Assembly (NCBI GenBank): GCA_023100825.1
Contig: CP095846.1
Coordinates: 3,286,001 to 3,350,000 of the forward strand
Length of the DNA stretch: 64,000 nt
Direction of reading: 5' to 3'
DNA from: Nocardioidaceae bacterium SCSIO 66511
GTDB taxonomy: Bacteria > Actinomycetota > Actinomycetes > Propionibacteriales > Nocardioidaceae
Shown here: one piece after another, positions 56,995 through 64,000 of the stretch
Numbering within the stretch: position 1 is the first letter of the stretch
Layout: every line of letters starts with the position of its first letter
Position numbers and translations under genes: made by a program
The notes under the pieces: generated by a model
Database searches by the model: none
What the model was told of the DNA's origin: nothing
The model's input: only the letters and a program-made list of their open reading frames with translations

Positions 56995-58237
56995 GCGACG
57001 TCAGTGCCTCGTCGAGCTGATCGAGCCTGCGTGCGACCCACGGAAGGGCACTCGGATCGGTTGCTTCGAGCGCCGCGGTGCGTTCGGCATCGTCTCGACC
57101 GTTCAGCATGCTCGTGGCGACTCTCAGGGTGAGCCGCTCCGGATCGTCACCGAACGCCGTGCCCGGGAGCGTCGCGATGCCGAAGCGCTCCAGCAACGTG
57201 GTGGCGAGGTCAGGGCTCGTCTCGATCGACCACCGAGCACGAAGTACGTCTCGCACTTTGTCGAACGACGGATAGAGATAGAACCCGCCGGCAGGATCGG
57301 GTACCTCGACGCCGCTGCGACGCAGTACGGCCGCCGTCGCTCGCGCGATCGAACCGTGCAGACGCCGGCTACGCGCGATGTGCTCGCCGAGCTCGGCCGG
57401 TTCGCCGTACGCCCACGCTGCCGCAGTTTGGACGGGCTGCGGGGCCGACGACCAGATCTCACTCGCGGCAGTCAGTAGCGATGCCTGCACCGTCGCGTAC
57501 CGAGGCTCAGCGGGGAAGCGCGCGACTCCGATCCGCCAGCCGCCGAGGGCCAGGCTCTTGCTCAACCCGCTCGTCATGATGGTGCGCTCCGGTACGACGT
57601 CTGCGGGGCTGAGATATGCCGTCGCAGGATCGTGCACGAGGTCGCGGTAGATCTCATCAGAGATGATCGTCAGGTCGTGGCGACGTGCCACCGTACAGAG
57701 TTCGCGTACCGTCTCGGTACGAGCGAGCGTGCCCGTCGGGTTGTCGGGCAGCGTGACGAGGACGACCCGCAAGGGGCGGCCATCGGCCGCCGACTCCCGT
57801 GCCAAGGCGTCGACGATCTCCGGATCGGGCACGCCACCCTCGCCGTAACGGGTGGGTACGTACCGCGCGTTCACTCCGAGCATCGCGGCCTGTGCCGCAT
57901 AGCTGACCCAGCTCGGTTTGGGTAGGGCGACCGATCCGCCCAGAGCCCTGAAGAGCGCGTACAGCAAGGGTTTGCTGCCTGGCCCGACGACGACTTGGTC
58001 CGCGGCCGTCGGAATCTCTCGGCGTGTCCAGTACCCGGCGGCCGCCGCACGCAAGGCCGACGAGCCGGCGACGGGACCGTAGTGGTTCTGCGCCGCGGCA
58101 TCGGCGAGACGGCGCACCAGACCAGGATGAACCGGCACGTTCGCTTCGCCGAACCCCATCGGGACCGTATCGAGCCCGTCGTGGGTACGCCGGGCGATCT
58201 CCTCGTTGATCGCCAAGGTGGGCGAGATCGTCTTCAT
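56987..58237 (-). CDS. PLP-dependent aminotransferase (class I/II)
   Basis: A 416-residue fold-type I enzyme with substrate loop PDNPTGTLARTE, the PLP aspartate in IISDEIYRDLVH, and the Schiff-base Lys in MTSGLSKSLALGGWRIG. C-terminal R in LTLRVATS binds the substrate carboxylate. Probably an amino-acid aminotransferase. Divergent from a LysR gene across 70 bases, the usual arrangement when the regulator controls it. Confidence 0.92.
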   Translation of the reverse strand: MKTISPTLAINEEIARRTHDGLDTVPMGFGEANVPVHPGLVRRLADAAAQNHYGPVAGSSALRAAAAGYWTRREIPTAADQVVVGPGSKPLLYALFRALGGSVALPKPSWVSYAAQAAMLGVNARYVPTRYGEGGVPDPEIVDALARESAADGRPLRVVLVTLPDNPTGTLARTETVRELCTVARRHDLTIISDEIYRDLVHDPATAYLSPADVVPERTIMTSGLSKSLALGGWRIGVARFPAEPRYATVQASLLTAASEIWSSAPQPVQTAAAWAYGEPAELGEHIARSRRLHGSIARATAAVLRRSGVEVPDPAGGFYLYPSFDKVRDVLRARWSIETSPDLATTLLERFGIATLPGTAFGDDPERLTLRVATSMLNGRDDAERTAALEATDPSALPWVARRLDQLDEALTSLT

Positions 58238-58307
58238 GACTCAAGGGTGCGCTGGAGCAAGCATCGACAAAAGCACGAAAACCTGAGGACGAGCATAAGA
58301 TTGACCG

Positions 58308-59201
58308 ATGCTTGACCTTCACCGACTCATGCTGCTGCAGCAGTTCGCGATTCGCGGCACCATCACGGCGACCGCGTCGACGCTCGGCTATTCATCTTCG
58401 GCAGTCTCACAGCAGCTGTCGGCGCTGGAACACGAGACCGGACTCTCGCTACTCGACCGCACCGCGCGTACGGCTGTGCTCACCGACGCTGGAAGATTTC
58501 TCGCTGAGCGCGCCGGCGACCTACTCGGCCACGCCGAGTCGATCGAGTCCCAGATCGCGGCGTACGGCACAGGCGTCCGCGGAACACTCGCTGTCAGCGC
58601 CATTCCGACGACCGCCTCAGCCGTTGCGATCGCTCTCGCAGAGGTCGCCGACGCACACCCGGAGCTCGAGACCTCACTCCGGCAAGTTGGCAGCCACGAT
58701 GCTCCACATGCCTTGCTTTCTGGCGATGTGGACATCGCGGTGATCGACACCTGGGGTGCTCCGTCGACTCCAGATGGTCTCGTCGCCGCCACTCTCGGAC
58801 GCGACCAGCTGAGCCTCGCCGTGCCACCGGACCATGCGCTCGCGACGGGGCGTACGCCAGTTGCGCTCCGCTCGGTACGCGAGCAGGCGCGCCACTCGAC
58901 GTGGCTGTGCGCTCCTGAGGGCGAGCCCTCGCGTACTGCGACCGATGCCATGCTGCGCAGTGCCGGCATCGACGCGACGCGACTCTGGGAGTTCGAGGGT
59001 CTCGACACCATCGCCGCACTCGTCGCGCAGGGCGCGGGGATCGCTGTCCTGCCCGATCTCGTACTACGCGATACCGCAGTACATGCACGGCCTCTGCGAC
59101 CCGCACGCGTACGGACGCTGCGCGCGCTCACCCGCCGGTCGGCGACCCGGCGCCCGGCCGTCAAGGCCGCGATCGCGGCGTTGCGCGCGGCGTTCACGTA
59201 G
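58308..59201 (+). CDS. LysR-family transcriptional regulator
   Basis: A 297-residue protein. N-terminal helix-turn-helix (LHRLMLLQQFAIRGTITATASTLGYSSSAVSQQLSALEHETGLSLLDRTAR) and a periplasmic-binding-like effector domain. ATG 58308. Divergent from the aminotransferase, which it probably regulates. The stop is 2 bases from the convergent meaA stop. Confidence 0.93.
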   Translation: MLDLHRLMLLQQFAIRGTITATASTLGYSSSAVSQQLSALEHETGLSLLDRTARTAVLTDAGRFLAERAGDLLGHAESIESQIAAYGTGVRGTLAVSAIPTTASAVAIALAEVADAHPELETSLRQVGSHDAPHALLSGDVDIAVIDTWGAPSTPDGLVAATLGRDQLSLAVPPDHALATGRTPVALRSVREQARHSTWLCAPEGEPSRTATDAMLRSAGIDATRLWEFEGLDTIAALVAQGAGIAVLPDLVLRDTAVHARPLRPARVRTLRALTRRSATRRPAVKAAIAALRAAFT

Positions 59202-59203
59202 TG

Positions 59204-61177
59204 CTACCGCAGTCCGTTGGCGGTACGAATCGCCGTCACGATGTGCCCCATGATCTCGGTCAGGCCGAAGTCCTTCGGCGTGAACACGGCGGCGACGCCT
59301 TGCTCCTCGAGGCGTCGCGCGTCGACCTCGGGCACGATGCCACCGACGATGACCGGGATGTCACCGGCGCCTGCGTCGCGCAAGCCGCGTAGAACATCGG
59401 GTACGAGCTCCATGTGCGAGCCGGACAGGATCGAGAGTCCGACGCAGTGGACGTCTTCGGCGACCGCCGCCGCGACGATCTCCGACGGCGTCAGCCGGAT
59501 GCCTTGGTAGATGACCTCGAATCCGGCATCGCGAGCACGTACGGCCACTTGTTCAGCGCCGTTGGAGTGCCCATCGAGACCGGGCTTGCCGACGAGTAGT
59601 CGCAGCCGCCCGCCGAGCTCCTCGCCCGTCGCACGCACACGCTCGCGTACGGCCGAGAGCTCCGTGCCGGCCTCGCTCACGCCGACGCTTCCGGTCACAC
59701 CGGTCGGAGCCCGGAACTCACCGAACACCTCGCGTAGCGCGCCCGCCCACTCGCCGGTCGTCGCGCCCGCCCGCGCCGCGGCGAGTGTCGCCTCCATCAG
59801 GTTTGTATCGGTCTTGGCCTCTGCACGCAGCCGTTCGAGCGCGGTACGCACTGCGTCGTCGTCGCGCTGGCCGCGCCACTGACGCAAGGCCTCGATCGCA
59901 CTCGCCTCGGCCTGCGGATCGGCAGTCTGGATTGACGTCTCGAGATCGGCCGTCAGAGGCGACGGCTCCGTCTCGAGGTATGAGTTGACGCCGACCACCT
60001 TCTGCTCACCGGACTCGATCGCCTCACGACGCCGCGAATGCGACGCTACGAGTGCCTGCTTCATGTAGCCCGACTCGACTGCGGCGATCGCACCGCCCAT
60101 CGCTTGTACGCGGTCCATCTCGTCCTTCGCACCCTGAACGAGCTCGTCGACCTTCGCCTCGATCACGTGCGAGCCGTCGAAGATGTCGTCGTACTCCAGC
60201 AGATCGGACTCGAACGCGAGCACCTGCTGAAGGCGCAGGGACCACTGCTGGTCCCACGGACGCGGCAGACCGAGCGCTTCGTTCCACGCTGGCAGCTGGA
60301 CGGCTCTCGCACGGGCGTTCTTCGACATCGTCACGCCGAGCATCTCGAGCACGATGCGCTGCACGTTGTTCTCGGGCTGCGCCTCGGTGAGACCCAGCGA
60401 GTTGACCTGGACGCCGTAGCGCATGCGACGCATCTTGGGGTCTTCGACGCCGTACCGCTCGCGGGTGATCTCATCCCAGAGACGCCCGAAGGCGCGCATC
60501 TTGCACATCTCCTCTACGAAGCGCACACCCGCGTTGACGAAGAACGAGATCCGCCCGACGACCCTGCCGAAGTCCTCGTCGGCGACCTGGCCCGAGTCCT
60601 TCACGGCGTCGAGCACCGCAATCGCCGTCGACAGCGCGTACGCGAGCTCCTGTACCGGGGTCGCACCGGCCTCCTGCAGGTGATAGCTGCAGATGTTCAG
60701 CGGGTTCCACTTGGGCATGTGCGCGACGGTGTACGCGATCATGTCGGATGTCAGGCGCAGCGAGTGCTCCGGCGGAAACACATACGTGCCCCGCGAGAGG
60801 TACTCCTTGATGATGTCGTTCTGGGTCGTGCCCGCCAGGCTCGACGGGTCGACACCCTGCTCCTCGGCAGTGACCTGGTACAACGCGAGCAGCCACATGG
60901 CGGTCGCATTGATGGTCATCGACGTGTTCATCTCGCCGAGCGGGATGCCGTCGAACAGCGCCCGCATCTGACCGAGGTCGGCGATCGGAACGCCGACCTT
61001 GCCCACCTCACCGCGACTCAGCTCGTGGTCGGGGTCATAGCCGGTCTGTGTCGGAAGGTCGAACGCAACCGAGAGCCCGGTCTGGCCCTTGGCCAGGTTC
61101 TTTCGGTACAGCGCGTTCGACGCCGCCGCCGAGCTGTGCCCCGCGTACGTCCGCATCACCCAGGGTTTGTCCCGCAT
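59204..61177 (-). CDS. meaA: Ethylmalonyl-CoA mutase-like B12 enzyme MeaA
   Basis: A 657-residue adenosylcobalamin-dependent acyl-CoA mutase: N-terminal barrel (VMRTYAGHSSAAASNALYRKNLAKGQTGLSVAFDLPTQTGYDPDHEL) and C-terminal B12-binding domain with DGHSNGAEQ (the His ligand, DxHxxG). Its single-chain form and N-terminus match MeaA, which converts (2R)-ethylmalonyl-CoA to methylsuccinyl-CoA; it is not the two-subunit methylmalonyl mutase. ATG 61177 chosen; a TTG lies 6 bases upstream. It complements ccr (32698-34035) and MeaB in the ethylmalonyl-CoA pathway. Methylmalonyl-CoA mutase activity is not ruled out. Confidence 0.92.
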   Translation of the reverse strand: MRDKPWVMRTYAGHSSAAASNALYRKNLAKGQTGLSVAFDLPTQTGYDPDHELSRGEVGKVGVPIADLGQMRALFDGIPLGEMNTSMTINATAMWLLALYQVTAEEQGVDPSSLAGTTQNDIIKEYLSRGTYVFPPEHSLRLTSDMIAYTVAHMPKWNPLNICSYHLQEAGATPVQELAYALSTAIAVLDAVKDSGQVADEDFGRVVGRISFFVNAGVRFVEEMCKMRAFGRLWDEITRERYGVEDPKMRRMRYGVQVNSLGLTEAQPENNVQRIVLEMLGVTMSKNARARAVQLPAWNEALGLPRPWDQQWSLRLQQVLAFESDLLEYDDIFDGSHVIEAKVDELVQGAKDEMDRVQAMGGAIAAVESGYMKQALVASHSRRREAIESGEQKVVGVNSYLETEPSPLTADLETSIQTADPQAEASAIEALRQWRGQRDDDAVRTALERLRAEAKTDTNLMEATLAAARAGATTGEWAGALREVFGEFRAPTGVTGSVGVSEAGTELSAVRERVRATGEELGGRLRLLVGKPGLDGHSNGAEQVAVRARDAGFEVIYQGIRLTPSEIVAAAVAEDVHCVGLSILSGSHMELVPDVLRGLRDAGAGDIPVIVGGIVPEVDARRLEEQGVAAVFTPKDFGLTEIMGHIVTAIRTANGLR

Positions 61178-61243
61178 AGGCAAAGGTTAGGCCCAAATGA
61201 CCGCCGAGTAACCCCCGCGTGAGACGGCTCACGCGAAGCGACC

Positions 61244-62125
61244 TCAGCGCTGGATGAGTCGCTGGCGAACATGGGTGAGCTGCTCGCGGGCGTGAGTGGC
61301 ACGCTGTTCGTCGAGCGTACTCAGTCCGTACGCGAGCACATCGGCGACCACCATCGGCGACAGCGCCTCGGCAGACATCTGCGCTGACCCACGAATCGCC
61401 AGCAGTCCGACGTCGTACGACCCTGCGAGCTGGTCGTGCAGGCGTTCGCCACTGACCAGGATCGTCGTGGCGCCGACCGAGTTCGCGTGCTCGAGGATCA
61501 CCTCGATATCGCGTAGCACCCTGCCGGGCTGAAAGACGACGACGGCATCACCGTGCCCCACCTGCATGAGGGCATCGGCAAGCAACAGACCCGTGTCGCC
61601 GATCGCACGGGTGTCGTAGCCCATGCGCGCGAGCATCCGAGCGAGATGGCTCGCTCCGTGCTCGGAGCCGCCGTAGCCGAACGTGAAGATGGTGTCTGCG
61701 TGCGCGAGCGCGCCAACGGCCGTCTGGAGGTCGGCGTCGTCGACCGCATCCCGAGTCAGCTCGAGCGACTCGATTGCATCGGCGACGATCTGCTGCCTGA
61801 TGGAGCCGATGTCCGAACCCAGCGCGGCGATGCGTTGTGACAGCCGCTCCTTGGGGTGCGCGGCCGCGCCGAGTCCGTTGCCTGCTTCGCGTTTGAGCTC
61901 GGGCAGACCCGTGTAGCCGAGCTTGCGGGCAGTACGAACGACAGTCGCGTCGCTGGTGCGAGTGAGCCGACCGAGCTGTCCGGCATTGGTGAAGATGAGC
62001 TCCTCAACCGGCATGGCCTGCACGTACTGCGCGACTCGGGTCTCGGACGGCGACAACCGCTCCAACGCAGCGCTGACTCGATTCGCCAGCGTCGTCGTCG
62101 ACGCATCCACTTCATCTGTTGACAT
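61244..62125 (-). CDS. RpiR/MurR-family transcriptional regulator
   Basis: A 293-residue protein with an N-terminal RpiR-type HTH (LSPSETRVAQYVQAMPVEELIFTNAGQLGRLTRTSDATVVRTARKLGY) and a C-terminal SIS sugar-phosphate-binding domain (ADTIFTFGYGGSEHGASHLARML). Start at ATG 62125. Divergent from the C45 acyltransferase/binding-protein operon; likely controls it. CACTAC-type repeats in the 85-base gap may be its operator, but are too short to be sure. Confidence 0.9.
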   Translation of the reverse strand: MSTDEVDASTTTLANRVSAALERLSPSETRVAQYVQAMPVEELIFTNAGQLGRLTRTSDATVVRTARKLGYTGLPELKREAGNGLGAAAHPKERLSQRIAALGSDIGSIRQQIVADAIESLELTRDAVDDADLQTAVGALAHADTIFTFGYGGSEHGASHLARMLARMGYDTRAIGDTGLLLADALMQVGHGDAVVVFQPGRVLRDIEVILEHANSVGATTILVSGERLHDQLAGSYDVGLLAIRGSAQMSAEALSPMVVADVLAYGLSTLDEQRATHAREQLTHVRQRLIQR

Positions 62126-62210
62126 GACTGAAGTATGCACTACACTCGGCGCCTGACGCACTCACGACATAGTGGGGGCGTTTCGAAATGGTCACTACAA
62201 GGAGCAGTGC

Positions 62211-63377
62211 GTGGACAGCTTGACCCTCCCGTCCGTCGAGATCAGTGGCGGCGACCACGAGCGAGGCACCCAGTACGGCGAGTTCGCCGCAGCTCAGATC
62301 CAAGCGGCACGCGACTTCTACGAGGCGTCGTTCGGCGACACGCAGGGGCTGACCTGGTCACAGGTACGCGAGTTCGCCCGCGAGTGGCTCGCCCCGAGCA
62401 CGGCCTTCGCTCCCGACCTGATCGACGAGATGCGCGGCATCGCCGACGGCTCGGGCCTCGATCTACTCGACGTTCTCGCCCTCAACGCTCGCGGTGAGAT
62501 CAGCCGGATGCGACGCGATGAGTCGCTGGGTGCGGATGCCGACGAACTCGACCTCGACGCCGACGGATGCTCGTCGTTCGCGCTGCTGGCCGATGCCACC
62601 GGTGACGGCCACGTCTACTGCGGCCAGAACTGGGACTGGCGCCACGCCGTACGTGACACCGTGCTGTTGCTACGGGTCGTACGTCCGGACAAGCCGACCA
62701 TCGTGCAGCACGTCGAGGCGGGTCAGGTCGGCCGCCAGGGAGCCAACTCCGCCGGGCTCGCGCTGAACGCCAACGGCCTCGGCGGGCGCTTCCCGGGCAC
62801 CTCTCCCGGCGTACCGCAGCCGCTGATCCGCCGCCGCGTACTCGATTCGTTCAACCCGTACGACGCGATCAAGGTGCTGCTCGACGCACGGCAGGACATC
62901 CCCAGCAATGCGCTACTGACCCATCGTGACGGCTTCGCCGTCGACCTCGAGACGACGCCGTTCGCCCACGACTGGCTGTACCCGACCGGCGGCGTGCTCG
63001 TACACGGCAACCACTACCAAGGCCGCATCCCTGCGCAGCTCGCCGACACCTACCGTCCCAACTCGGCCAGTTCGCTGTATCGCGTGCCGATCATCGAGCG
63101 CGGTCTGGCTCAGGCCGCGACGGCCGTCGATGCAGAGGCGATCCGCAAGGTCGTACACGCAACGATGTCCGACCACTTCGGCGCTCCCGAGTCCGTCTGC
63201 TCACATCCCGATCCCACCCACGACGAGCTGCGGCAGTGGTCGACCCTGCTGTCCAACTGCGTCGACCTCACGACCGGCACGTACCACCTCACCCCCGGTA
63301 TGCCGTGCCAGCACTCCTACGAGGTCGCCCCCTGGAACGTCTACGACGGTCCCGACTCACCCACTCACACGAGGTAG
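62211..63377 (+). CDS. C45-family Ntn hydrolase (acyl-CoA:6-APA acyltransferase-like)
   Basis: A 388-residue protein. GHERGTQYGEFAA near the N-terminus and the self-processing site DADGCSS (Cys120, cleaved before Cys) followed by WDWRHAVRDTVLLLRV and GLALNANGLGG mark the C45 family, which includes the penicillin acyltransferase of fungi. Bacterial relatives hydrolyse N-acyl amides. GTG 62211 follows AAGGAG. No signal peptide, so cytoplasmic. It precedes a peptide-type binding protein by 3 bases, implying its substrate is imported by that transporter. Confidence 0.88.
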   Translation: MDSLTLPSVEISGGDHERGTQYGEFAAAQIQAARDFYEASFGDTQGLTWSQVREFAREWLAPSTAFAPDLIDEMRGIADGSGLDLLDVLALNARGEISRMRRDESLGADADELDLDADGCSSFALLADATGDGHVYCGQNWDWRHAVRDTVLLLRVVRPDKPTIVQHVEAGQVGRQGANSAGLALNANGLGGRFPGTSPGVPQPLIRRRVLDSFNPYDAIKVLLDARQDIPSNALLTHRDGFAVDLETTPFAHDWLYPTGGVLVHGNHYQGRIPAQLADTYRPNSASSLYRVPIIERGLAQAATAVDAEAIRKVVHATMSDHFGAPESVCSHPDPTHDELRQWSTLLSNCVDLTTGTYHLTPGMPCQHSYEVAPWNVYDGPDSPTHTR

Positions 63378-63380
63378 ATC

Positions 63381-64000
63381 ATGAATCGCCGCATCATCGC
63401 ACCGATGGCGCTGCTCGGCGCCGCGGCCGTCGTCCTGACCGGCTGCGCCGACTCCGACTCGAGCGGAGGCAAGCCGCCGACCGAAGACGAGCTCGTCGCC
63501 ACCACCAAACCCGCTTCCGGCCCCGCCGACCGCGTCAACTGGATGCTCTCGGCCGAACCCGCCACCCTCGACTCCGACGTCGATGCCGGCGACGTCGAGG
63601 ACTCCGTGATCGCGAACGTATGCGAGCGGTTGTTCCAGGTGCAGCCGGACTACAGCATCGAGCCGCACCTCGCCAAGTCTGTCAAGCGACCGAAGCCGAC
63701 CACGGTTGTCTACACGCTGCGCGACGACGTCACCTTCCACGACGGTAGCCCGATGACCGCGGACGACGTGGTCTGGAGCATGCACCGACATGCCGAGCCC
63801 GGCGCCGACGAGTCCGATGAGTACGAAGGCGTGAAGCAGGTACGCAAGACCGGCGAGTACGAAGTGACCGTCACCCTCGCCGAGCCCGATGCGCAGTTCG
63901 ACATGCGGATGGCCGGCGACGGCGGCATCGTCTGGAACCGCAAGGTGATCGACAAGCAGGGCGACTCGTTCGGCACGCCGGACAGCCCCGACGCCTGTAG
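63381..64000 (+). CDS. Peptide/nickel-type ABC transporter binding lipoprotein, 5' part
   Basis: First 206 residues of a solute-binding protein family 5 lipoprotein; the gene runs off the window end. Signal peptide with lipobox LTGC. Characteristic start VNWMLSAEPATLDSDVDAGDVEDSVIANVCERLFQVQPDYSIEPHLAKSV and LRDDVTFHDGSPMTADDVVWSM. Such proteins bind oligopeptides or other amide-containing solutes and feed a DppBCDF-type importer, probably encoded just outside the window. Shares a probable operon with the C45 acyltransferase and control by the RpiR regulator. Confidence 0.92.
   Translation, partial: MNRRIIAPMALLGAAAVVLTGCADSDSSGGKPPTEDELVATTKPASGPADRVNWMLSAEPATLDSDVDAGDVEDSVIANVCERLFQVQPDYSIEPHLAKSVKRPKPTTVVYTLRDDVTFHDGSPMTADDVVWSMHRHAEPGADESDEYEGVKQVRKTGEYEVTVTLAEPDAQFDMRMAGDGGIVWNRKVIDKQGDSFGTPDSPDAC

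Overview
The window is chromosomal DNA from a high-GC Gram-positive actinomycete. The evidence is strong GC bias at third codon positions, many GTG starts, dense 4-base ATGA/GTGA gene overlaps, a NucS mismatch-repair endonuclease, a DivIVA-like polar coiled-coil protein, an IdeR/DtxR-type iron box and twin-arginine-poor lipoprotein signals. Gene content resembles Propionibacteriales such as Nocardioidaceae, but that placement is an inference. I see no rRNA, tRNA or CRISPR array.

Layout. 1-13 kb: the 3' end of glgB, a GNAT-Nudix fusion, a hairpin-bracketed nuclease-like gene, a lipoprotein/membrane-protein pair, a thioredoxin-fold protein, and a four-gene FtsX-type ABC operon read leftward. 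13.4-24 kb: a sugar regulon made of an RbsA/RbsC/RbsB-type transporter, a LacI regulator, and a four-gene overlapping operon (GH172, a five-bladed-propeller glycosidase, a KdsD-like isomerase and a PfkB kinase). Two identical LacI-family operators tie the two transcription units together, and the enzyme set fits uptake and use of D-arabinose from D-arabinofuranosides. 24.0-24.7 kb: a non-coding, palindrome-rich block with long imperfect terminal inverted repeats.

24.7-41 kb: a PH-domain protein, meaB, a thiolase, an acyl-CoA epimerase whose 3' end runs into a tandem repeat, pxpCBA (5-oxoprolinase), a membrane acyltransferase, crotonyl-CoA carboxylase/reductase, a flavoprotein, a DedA protein, a DivIVA-like protein, a sulfotransferase-like protein, a MerR regulator and an NDH-2-like oxidoreductase. 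41-54 kb: an ECF41/SigJ-like sigma factor, an MFS exporter with its TetR regulator, tgt and a queuosine-precursor transporter, a fused double 3-hydroxyacyl-CoA dehydrogenase, nucS, a second hairpin-bracketed nuclease-like gene, a VOC protein, an FtsX ABC pair, and ferritin facing a tiny Cys/Lys-rich protein across an iron box. 54-64 kb: a phosphatase, an ECF sigma factor, a methyltransferase, an aminotransferase with a divergent LysR, meaA (ethylmalonyl-CoA mutase), an RpiR regulator, a C45-type acyltransferase, and the start of a peptide-type binding protein.

Two themes run across the window. First, ccr, meaA, an epimerase, meaB, a thiolase and a hydroxyacyl-CoA dehydrogenase are scattered parts of an ethylmalonyl-CoA pathway. 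Second, two paralogous genes with a PD-(D/E)XK (Vsr/DUF559-like) C-terminal domain each sit between copies of their own long hairpin, and orphan hairpins of similar geometry lie elsewhere. This resembles the relation between RAYT transposases and REP hairpins and is the best candidate here for an undescribed mobile system.
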